A program made the position numbers and the translations under genes. From Luteolibacter pohnpeiensis (GTDB taxonomy: Bacteria; Verrucomicrobiota; Verrucomicrobiia; Verrucomicrobiales; Akkermansiaceae): a stretch of DNA of 38,633 nucleotides. The stretch is taken from assembly GCF_016595435.1 (NCBI RefSeq), contig NZ_JAENIJ010000033.1, positions 1 through 38,633 on the forward strand, read 5' to 3'. The notes under the pieces were generated by a model. That model was not told the origin of the DNA, searched no databases, and was given only the letters and a program-made list of their open reading frames with translations. Shown here piece after piece: positions 24,295 to 31,600 of this stretch; position 1 is the first letter of the stretch, and each line of letters opens with the position of its first letter.

Positions 24295-24765
24295 TCATTT
24301 TTGCCTTTCCGCACTCAAAAATCGAGATACCAAAAGCGGCACGCCGATCAAAAGCGCGACCGAGAAGCAAAACGTGATATCGGCGATGAACGTCGGATGC
24401 ATGTCACTTTGCAAATGATTGACCTTCGCTGCCCCGACCAGGATCACCCCGACGAACAGATGAAAAGGGACGAGTAAAACAATCAGGCCCTTGAATGAGT
24501 CAGGCCAGATGCAGGCGATGGCGGATGCAATACCGATCCCACCAAATGCAGCCGCAGTCATCCGCAACCAATAATCCAGCATCGGATCATACTCGATAAA
24601 GTTCGCCCCCATTCCCATCAACTGCTCCGCGCAGGATTCCCACGAAGCAAAGAGGAACGTAAACGAAATCCCCCAACCCACCGCGCTCAACAGCAGCCCC
24701 AACCGCAACGCACGGTTCCACCATTTCGTCTTCGGGATGAGATCGGGAGAATTCAGTAAGTTCAT
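24295..24765 (-). CDS. Four-helix membrane protein of unknown function
   Basis: 156 residues from ATG 24765; a longer frame exists, but its extension crosses a strong inverted repeat and has no support. Four hydrophobic segments: LRLGLLLSAVGWGISFTFLF, AAAFGGIGIASAIACIW, LIVLLVPFHLFVGVILVGA and ITFCFSVALLIGVPLLVS. No family recognised. The leader contains mutually exclusive hairpins (24781-24851). Confidence 0.62.
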   Translation of the reverse strand: MNLLNSPDLIPKTKWWNRALRLGLLLSAVGWGISFTFLFASWESCAEQLMGMGANFIEYDPMLDYWLRMTAAAFGGIGIASAIACIWPDSFKGLIVLLVPFHLFVGVILVGAAKVNHLQSDMHPTFIADITFCFSVALLIGVPLLVSRFLSAERQK

Positions 24766-24780
24766 GTTGTCTAAATAAAT

Positions 24781-24851
24781 GTCAGATCGCCCCGACCTGA
24801 CAAGCCCCTTGCCCCATGGGCCCCTACGGACCGGCAAAGGGTTCAGATCGG
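24781..24851 (-). promoter_or_regulatory. Leader with competing inverted repeats
   Basis: Segment CCGACCTGA (24792-24800) can pair with TCAGATCGG (24843-24851), extended by CCCCTTGCC/GGCAAAGGG (24805-24813, 24833-24841). It can alternatively pair with GTCAGATCG (24781-24789) across a 3-nt loop. Each pairing has one mismatch per arm. The element lies 16-86 nt upstream of the start at 24765, so it could be an attenuator-like switch, or the terminator of a lost upstream gene. Confidence 0.4.
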
Positions 24852-24898
24852 TAGAAATGCATCCCAATAGCGGAGTCGCCCGGCCCATTTGTCAGCCA

Positions 24899-25111
24899 TC
24901 AGACCGGGATCGGCTCGGCTTCCAGCGCCTCGTTGAGGTCGTTGAAAAACTGGTGCTCCCCGGGGCCAGCCTGTTCGCGCTGAAAGCGGGCGGCTTCAAC
25001 CAAAACCTCGGGAGAATCGGTGGCGAGGATCTCGAAAGTTTCAGCGATATAGGCATCCAAGTCCATCGCCCGCGGAGTGTCGCTTTGAAGGTTGAGTTGC
25101 CTCACGTTCAA
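24899..25111 (-). pseudogene. C-terminal remnant of a short-chain dehydrogenase/reductase
   Basis: 70 codons with no good start (TTG at 25111). The core, PRAMDLDAYIAETFEIL, then TDSPEVLVEAARFQREQAGPGEHQFFNDLNEAL, looks like the extreme C-terminus of DltE-type SDR oxidoreductases as I remember them; the Rossmann fold, catalytic Tyr-x3-Lys and NAD-binding motif are all missing. The homology seems to stop about residue 10, right where the gene-free flank of the reverse-transcriptase operon begins. I did not find the missing N-terminal part beyond the operon. It may also be an independent small protein, but a truncated gene is the simpler reading. Confidence 0.5.
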
Positions 25112-25592
25112 CTAACAAAGACACATTTTAACTATCAGCAAGCTTGCCTCTCAGCGAATAACTAACTAGTGACTTCTTGCAGTTAGGATTTCCCCCTAGA
25201 AAACCCGTTAATGTTTGCCCCTGAATCCGTTGCCCACAAGCCCACCGACACTCCATTGAGCGCCGTAGGGTGGGTCTCTCGGTTGAAGAACGAAGTGAAG
25301 TTCGCGGCGGGAAGTAGAGTCGATTTCCGGAGAACGCGGGGTGGAAGAATCCACGCAAACTCCGTTCTGCCCGCCGAGGGAAAAACTCTCGAACCAATGT
25401 TCACGCAGCACCACCCTGACAAAGACTTCACAGAATTGGAACTTAGCGAACTTCGCGCCTTTGCGGTTCAGACAGCAACGAAGTCCCACGCAACCGGCAT
25501 CGACCAACTCGAAGCGGACCTCGTTCGCCAAATCCCCCCCCTTATAACCGACTACGTCAACCCGACCTTACAACTGCATTTAGAGGAGCCAT
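25112..25592. other. Gene-free region upstream of the reverse transcriptase
   Basis: About 480 nt without a convincing gene. It contains a GCAAGCTTGC palindrome (25138-25147). A stretch on the minus strand at about 25440-25480 has the wording of dispersed intergenic repeats (translating as NRKGAKFAKFQ). An 8-C run lies near 25536. Frames such as 25211-25684 run into the RT gene out of frame and have no family resemblance. Several defence-associated RTs use an RNA encoded just upstream, so this region is the place to look for one; I cannot demonstrate it. Confidence 0.45.
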
Positions 25593-25598
25593 TTGAAA

Positions 25599-27203
25599 AT
25601 GACACCAGACGAAGCTTTTCGACTAGCGGCAAAGAACGTCGCCGCATTCGGCGATACGGACATTTTTCCTTCGCCGCTCGATAGATTTCCATGCGCCGAT
25701 AAAATCGACGAGGTCGTCAAGGCGCTCGAAGAGATTGACAGGACTTTCCATCAGTATCTGGCCAGCCACCCTCCTGAAAACATCAATGCGCTAGCGCCGT
25801 TAGGATATACTGCCTTTCGTTGGGCTACACAGATAGACCCCATATGGAACTTGTATTATCTGGCGCTTGTGCTCCTGGTCGCTGAGTCAATCGAGGCCAA
25901 ACGAATTCCAGAGACTGAACGTACGGTATTTTCTTACCGCTTTCGACCCGATCCGAATTCGGCTCACCTCTTTGGCAATTCTACTTGGAGAGATTATAAG
26001 AAGAGGGCGATTGAGATGTCGCATACCTACCCGATCGTTCTGGTTGCCGACGTTGCCGAATTCTACCCTCGAGTTTCGCACCATAAACTGGAAAACGAGC
26101 TGCTGCGGCTGGGATTGACTACTGATTATCCAAAACGCATCAAGACCCTTTTCTCCAAGTTCTCACAAACTCGTTCCTACGGATTACCTATAGGGGGGCC
26201 GGCGTCACGAATTCTGGCTGAGCTTGCCCTCAATCCGGTAGATACCTTTCTCCACCGAAAGCAGATCCCGTTTTGCCGATACGTTGATGATTTCCACATT
26301 TTTGCGAATTCGCAGCAGGAGGCATACAATCATTTGGCGTTTCTTGCTCAGTTGCTCTTCAACGAAGGCCTGTCATTGCAGAAGACGAAAACCCGGATCC
26401 TTACGGCCAAGGAACTACGGGACGCGTCGACCTATCTCGATTTCACGGAAACAGATGATCCTTCCGAGTTACCTCCTGAGGCAAGGCTCATGCGCTTATC
26501 CCTACGTTACGATCCCTACTCGCCAACAGCCGAGGAAGATTACGAGTCTCTAAAGGATGCGGTTTCTTCGATCGATATTGTAGGGATTCTTTCCCGTGAG
26601 ATCGCTAAGTCAAATATCGATACTCAAATCACGAAACAGGCAATCATTGCAATTAGAGCATTGGCACCTGAGCATCGGGGCGGCGCAGTTCAAGCGCTAC
26701 TCAAACCCGAAAGCCTCGAAACTCTCGCGCCAGTGTTCAGCAATATCATGCGCCTTTTCCGGAGCCTATACGAGGATCTCGACGAAAAGACCAAGGACCT
26801 CGCTGATAAGACAATGATCGGGCTCTTCAATGAGGATTCTCACCTGATCCACATTGATCTCAATCTTGCCTACCTTCTCAAAGTATTTGGGCAACGCCGA
26901 TCAAGCGAGAAGGAGACCATTTTGATTAAACTCTATGATGACAACCAGTCGCCCCTCATCAGGAAGGAGATCATTTTAATCATGACAAAATGGGGGGCGA
27001 CTTACTGGCTTTCTAACATTCTGGGAAGGTTTGACACACTATCTAAATGGGAACGTAAAGCGTTTATCGTTGCAGCTTATCATATGAATGACGAAGGCAA
27101 ACATTGGTTGGACCACATCAAGCTTACTCTCTCCCCTGATCAGAATATTGTGAGAAAATGGTACAAAGAACGAATGAAGCTAATTAAGGAGGTCCCACTA
27201 TGA
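25599..27203 (+). CDS. Abi/UG-type (defence-associated) reverse transcriptase with helical C-terminal region
   Basis: 534 residues from ATG 25599, preceded by GAGGAG (25583-25588) at good spacing. The N-terminal block (GDTDIFP near residues 18-24) recalls other Abi/unknown-group RTs. The polymerase core has motif A VLVADVAEFYPRV (Asp151), motif B GLPIGGPASRILAELAL (from about 196) and motif C RYVDDFHIF (Tyr228-Asp231, YVDD). All three catalytic Asp are present. From about residue 300 to the end it is helical with HEAT-like spacing and shows no group II intron maturase or thumb-X motif, HNH or retron-type C-terminus. Its stop overlaps the next start by 4 nt (ATGA), so RT and nuclease are translationally coupled. 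Probably an anti-phage enzyme; template and primer unknown. Confidence 0.85.
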   Translation: MTPDEAFRLAAKNVAAFGDTDIFPSPLDRFPCADKIDEVVKALEEIDRTFHQYLASHPPENINALAPLGYTAFRWATQIDPIWNLYYLALVLLVAESIEAKRIPETERTVFSYRFRPDPNSAHLFGNSTWRDYKKRAIEMSHTYPIVLVADVAEFYPRVSHHKLENELLRLGLTTDYPKRIKTLFSKFSQTRSYGLPIGGPASRILAELALNPVDTFLHRKQIPFCRYVDDFHIFANSQQEAYNHLAFLAQLLFNEGLSLQKTKTRILTAKELRDASTYLDFTETDDPSELPPEARLMRLSLRYDPYSPTAEEDYESLKDAVSSIDIVGILSREIAKSNIDTQITKQAIIAIRALAPEHRGGAVQALLKPESLETLAPVFSNIMRLFRSLYEDLDEKTKDLADKTMIGLFNEDSHLIHIDLNLAYLLKVFGQRRSSEKETILIKLYDDNQSPLIRKEIILIMTKWGATYWLSNILGRFDTLSKWERKAFIVAAYHMNDEGKHWLDHIKLTLSPDQNIVRKWYKERMKLIKEVPL

Positions 27204-27934
27204 TCTCTGAGAAACAGCTTTCGGAATATTTTCACTCGTTCTGGAAAAGTCACTTCCCGCTTCTGGATACCGCTTACGTGAGGCGATTCAACGCCGAGAA
27301 CAAAATCCGACTATTCGATATCGAGGGTCAAGTTGTCTTGCCGGTTCCGATTGGCGAAAAGGTGGAGAGATTCGATCTCGTTTCAGAACTGGCCTTCGAG
27401 CTTGCTCGAGAGACCTACCAATCAAGTCCATACAAAGAGCCAGACCTAGAACAGGCGAGAGTGCGTGCAGAAGCCACCATTGCACGGCTAAAGGGACACC
27501 CAAAGATATCAAGCGTGACTCGGTCGGAGTTAACTGAAGCAAATGCGCTTCTTGATGTTTACTCCGAATTCTTCAGAACGCTGCCGGAAAATTCCGTGCT
27601 TCAGTTTCGCCCGCGGATCAGAGGTGCTGGCGTTCTAAACTTAATGGAAGGAGACTTTGCTGATGCTGATACGTTATTCGAAGTGAAGGCTGTGAACCGG
27701 AATCTTCAATATACCGACCTGCGACAACTTCTTTGTTATTTGTTCTGCGGACTTGGTTCCAAGAAATACTCTTGGACGCGCTATTGCATTTTCAATCCTC
27801 GACTAGCAGTTCACTACACAGGCACCATTTCTGGCCTCTTGGAATATTTAAGCGGACGCCCTTTGAACGAATCCATATACAACGTTCTTGATGCACTTAT
27901 GGAGCGGGAGCAGCCGTTAGAGTCCTTATTTTAA
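27200..27934 (+). CDS. RecB-like PD-(D/E)xK nuclease coupled to the reverse transcriptase
   Basis: 244 residues. I did not recognise a named family, but the nuclease core is readable. Acidic positions in LMEGDFADADTLF (Glu150, Asp152, Asp155, Asp157) precede Glu161-x-Lys163 in FEVKAVNR. These are followed by Gln176-x3-Tyr180 in RQLLCYLF. The series D...ExK...QxxxY is the signature of the RecB/lambda-exonuclease branch of PD-(D/E)xK enzymes. The N-terminal ~130 residues are helical and acidic and could contact the RT. No membrane segment. Its ATG lies inside the RT stop (ATGA), implying matched synthesis and a shared complex or pathway. It could process RT-made DNA or act as the toxic effector. 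Confidence 0.7.
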   Translation: MISEKQLSEYFHSFWKSHFPLLDTAYVRRFNAENKIRLFDIEGQVVLPVPIGEKVERFDLVSELAFELARETYQSSPYKEPDLEQARVRAEATIARLKGHPKISSVTRSELTEANALLDVYSEFFRTLPENSVLQFRPRIRGAGVLNLMEGDFADADTLFEVKAVNRNLQYTDLRQLLCYLFCGLGSKKYSWTRYCIFNPRLAVHYTGTISGLLEYLSGRPLNESIYNVLDALMEREQPLESLF

Positions 27935-28654
27935 GTTTTTCAATATCCCAAAGAACTTCTCAAGCTTTATCATCTCGGAAGTCTGAAGTTACCCCCACAT
28001 CACCATGCCCGTCGCCCGACACGTCGGCTCCCCCGGGCGGATCGAATCATCTGCTCCTCGGTTCCGACACGATTTCTCTCAACGAATGTGGCCTCTTGGG
28101 TTTTTGGAGGCGCTTTGGGATGAAGAAAGCCGGCGGGACGCTGGCGCTCCCTTCTTGGCGCGAAACCTAGGGGTTTATTGCGGTCGCGGTTGGGTGGCGA
28201 GGTTGGAGGGGCTTCTTTGTAGGGCGGGGGTGGATTCTGATGGTACGTCGGAGACTTTCTTGGGATGAGTCCTCAAGCGTGGAAGTTCGCCTTGGACCAT
28301 CACATATCGGGAGAATGGGGGCCTAAGTGGGTGAGGAAAATTCGAAGGTATGTCACAGACAATGAGGGGTTTTTCGTTACCAACTTTACATTGTTCGTTA
28401 CCAGCTTTGGTTTGTTAACAGCACCGACGGCTGAGTTGCTGGGCCGCCTTGGCAAGTCGCACTTGAAACTCCGTCTGGGTGATTTTCAGTTGAGAATGTC
28501 CGTGGTTGTGGAGCCGTGAGGGGCAGCTGAGTTTAAAGGCGATTGCTCGATCCAGCGCCCATGATTGATCCCTTTGCTTTTCCGCCGCGCGCATTAAGCT
28601 ATCCACGATCTTTCACCGGGAATGATAGAGATAAATGAATAGCTTTTTATCAAA
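27935..28654. other. Gene-free region downstream of the RT-nuclease operon
   Basis: About 720 nt between the converging nuclease and delta-60 genes. Small frames at 28005-28268 and 28265-28519 (overlapping by ATGA) have no recognisable family, no ribosome-binding site and unnatural composition (Arg/Gly/Trp-rich, then Phe-Val-Thr-rich), so I treat them as chance frames in degraded or repeat-derived DNA. A 15-bp direct repeat lies at 28373-28408. No terminator was identified for either flanking gene. Confidence 0.5.
28373..28408. repeat. 15-bp direct repeat with 21-bp period
   Basis: TTCGTTACCAACTTT (28373-28387) and TTCGTTACCAGCTTT (28394-28408) differ at one base and repeat with a period of two helical turns. 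No start codon of a convincing gene is nearby, so whether this is an operator, a recombination site or a relic is open. Confidence 0.5.
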
Positions 28655-31600
28655 CTAATCTTTTGAATAAAATTTGAGACGGACGAACATCTTCGAGCTG
28701 ACTCCAACAGGTGCCTGAAAGCGATAATGGTTGCCAGATCCAAGTCGGGGCAAATCTTGCCATTCTTCACTATCAAGATTCGGGGACCACTCTGCTCCCC
28801 AAGTATAATCTGATAGATCTGGAGCATCAAACTCGATTTCATAAGTGCCATCTTTCATATTCCATTGGGGCATCTTATTTGGCACTGGATTATTTGGATT
28901 CGTCCCGAGACCATATTCAAATAGGTTGATTATGCCGTCACCGTCAGCGTCTGAAAAATTTCGGGCAGAAACAGAATTTTGTATGATTCCGAATTGTGTA
29001 CCTCTCCAGTCATCAATTGGCGAAGTTCTTCCTGTAAAATTACTAGGGGAAAATTGACGATAGCTGGATGAGGTATTCAAGATAACGGCTTTAATTCGAA
29101 TCTGTCCGGAATTTGACAGATCTGAGGTCGCAATCTCCCACCCCCCTGAAATTCGATGAGCTAGACCTAGATCAGTAAACACCGAATGCTTAGTAGAATC
29201 TGGAGCATAAATCTCGAATCCAACCTGACTGAAGCTAGGGCCACTCCCTCTTGGAAACCATTGCAAGGTTTCGGGATTTGGGGAAAATGCATCAAATGAC
29301 GCGGTCTCGCCCTTTAGAATTTTCACACCTCCTCCATTCGCTCTAGCCAATAAACTTCCATCGCTCAAATGTGTAATTTGAATTTGAGAACGCCCCCCCA
29401 TGAAATAGGAAATATTAGGACTAAATTCTTTATCCAATGCACCATTTGGCAGCAACCGGCAAATATATGGAGTCTCAACCCCATCAACCTTAAGGAAATC
29501 TCCAGATACAACTATCTTATCATCTCCCTGAATTGAGAAATGTGAGATTATATCTGCAGTGGCCGAAATAAATGAAGGATCATCTTCACCAGCAGTTGTA
29601 ATTCGCCTCAAGTGAAATTCCACATTTGATTCAGAATCCGTAAACTGACCAGAAATCAACAGACCACTGTCTTGATAGGCAATTTGCGAAAATATTCCTG
29701 AATAGGCAGGCGTAAATTCAACATCGATACTCCCATCTCTCAAAAGATGAATCAACCCAGAACAGTCTACACCATTGAACGATTGAAAATCACCGGCAAC
29801 ATATACTCCTCCAAGCCGATCTGGCAGGATATCATTGACCGAACCTGATGTCCCAGTGGGCTTGAATGATTCATCAACCGATCCATCCGATTTTAATTTT
29901 ACAATTCCACCGTAAATATCCCCGTTATAGGTATTAAACTTACCACCCAAAAAGACACTACCATCTAGAGCTGGAGCCGCACAAGCAACATAACCTGTTC
30001 CTGTATCTGCGGTGAAGGCCGTGTCTATGGATCCATTATCGCCATTCAATTTAAAAAGAGAAAGCTCACTCGGCATATCCCAACGTGTTCCACCTACAAG
30101 AATTTGACCATCAACCAGAGAAGCAATGAATCTGACATTCAAAAATCGATCTGACACAAACGCCGAATTCAATACACCACTCATGGAGTACTTCTGAATT
30201 CGAGAATAAATTCCATCATCATTTCTAATCCCCCCAATGACAATATCTCCATTCACATCTTGGATAGCTTGAGAAACCTGATATCCCGATACTATCAGTT
30301 CATTAAAGGCATTCACAACCGGAACACCCGTCCCTAACACGGAAAGACGAATTCCTGTATCGTCGTAAGTTATATAAAATGTATAATCTACTCCTTGATA
30401 TTCAATAACAACATAGCCTTTATCTGGCAAATTTGCAATCTCCTCAGTTGGTCGTGTGGTATAATTCACCAACGTGAGGACACTCAGTGGTTCAGGTGCA
30501 AAATCCAGTAATATCGTGCCTAGCGTTAGCCCTGCCAATGATCCTGAGTCGTTTCCAACTCGCAATGGAATTCCCTCCGGATAGAAGAAATGAGGATTGT
30601 ATTCTCCTCCAACAGCACCACCACGTAGATTAACTAATACTTCTAAATCCGATGAATCGCCAGCCATGACATGCAAGACCGCCTCGTGGACTCCTGGCAC
30701 AGATGTATCGAATCGAACTGTTAGCACTGCTGTCCCCAAAACCGGCAAGGTTCCAATATCTGTGCTAGTAACCCGGAATGCCTCTGAGCCTAATCCAGTT
30801 ATCGAAGCGCTCACATTCCTAAGTGAACGAGTTCCGGTATTTCGAATCACGAAGCTTTCTTCATGATAGAAATTATCCGGAACATCCCCGAAATCTACAA
30901 TGCTCTCTGCAGAGTCAATTAAGGGATGCTCGATTTTAAATTCTCTTTTTAGTTCACCTAAATCCAAGTATAACTCGCCAATTGAAGAGCTTTTACCCGT
31001 AACGGTGAGACCACTAAACCAGGTTGCCCGAATCAATCCCGAAGAAGGTAAATCAGAAGCTATAACCCTCCAATTACCATTAGCCGAGCACTCCCCGTCA
31101 AGCGGGCTCCAATTCGAATCCCCCGTCGCAGAAAGCTCGAATTTCACGAAATCAACCGCTGCGCAAGTCCCACCAACAATCAATTCTGGAACTTCAGAAT
31201 CATTCAACTCGAAGCTTGCTTCAGATGGATCGTTCCGTAACCTTGCGATTCTCTCAACAGGAATTCCGGAGATTTCGGTGAAGTCACCACCCACTAGCAC
31301 TGAACCATCGGAATCCAAGGAAATGACATTTACATAGTCATTCGCCAGGGCTTGAAAGCTCGGATCGATTTCACCATCCGAGAAGTATCGATAGAGTGGG
31401 CAAATAGCCGGTTGGTCAGGAACAGAGACACGGAAATATGCGACAATCATTTTACCGTCGGACTGAAGCGCGATCGCCCGAACCGAAGTCTTGGCAGGAG
31501 TCGAGGGAAACCCTTCAACGAGAGTGCCATCTAAATTCAATAACGCGAGGGATTTCAGAGCTACTCCATTTAAAGTTTTGAATTCACCACCAAGGATAAT

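Noticed and set aside
25211..25684. 157-codon frame overlapping the RT start
   Set aside because: Runs out of frame into the RT gene and follows repeat-like sequence; no family resemblance and no ribosome-binding site.
25599..27203. RT as part of a group II intron or retron
   Set aside because: No maturase X/HNH region, no intron 5' or domain V-like sequence recognised nearby, and no retron msr/msd layout; the helical C-terminus and coupled nuclease point to a defence RT.
25105..28000. Attachment sites or flanking direct repeats around the RT operon
   Set aside because: I compared the two flanks by eye and found no convincing direct repeat, integrase or tRNA target.
28005..28519. Two small overlapping plus-strand frames (87 and 84 codons)
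   Set aside because: The ATGA overlap looked operon-like, but composition is unnatural, no motif or signal is present, and the region reads like degraded intergenic DNA.
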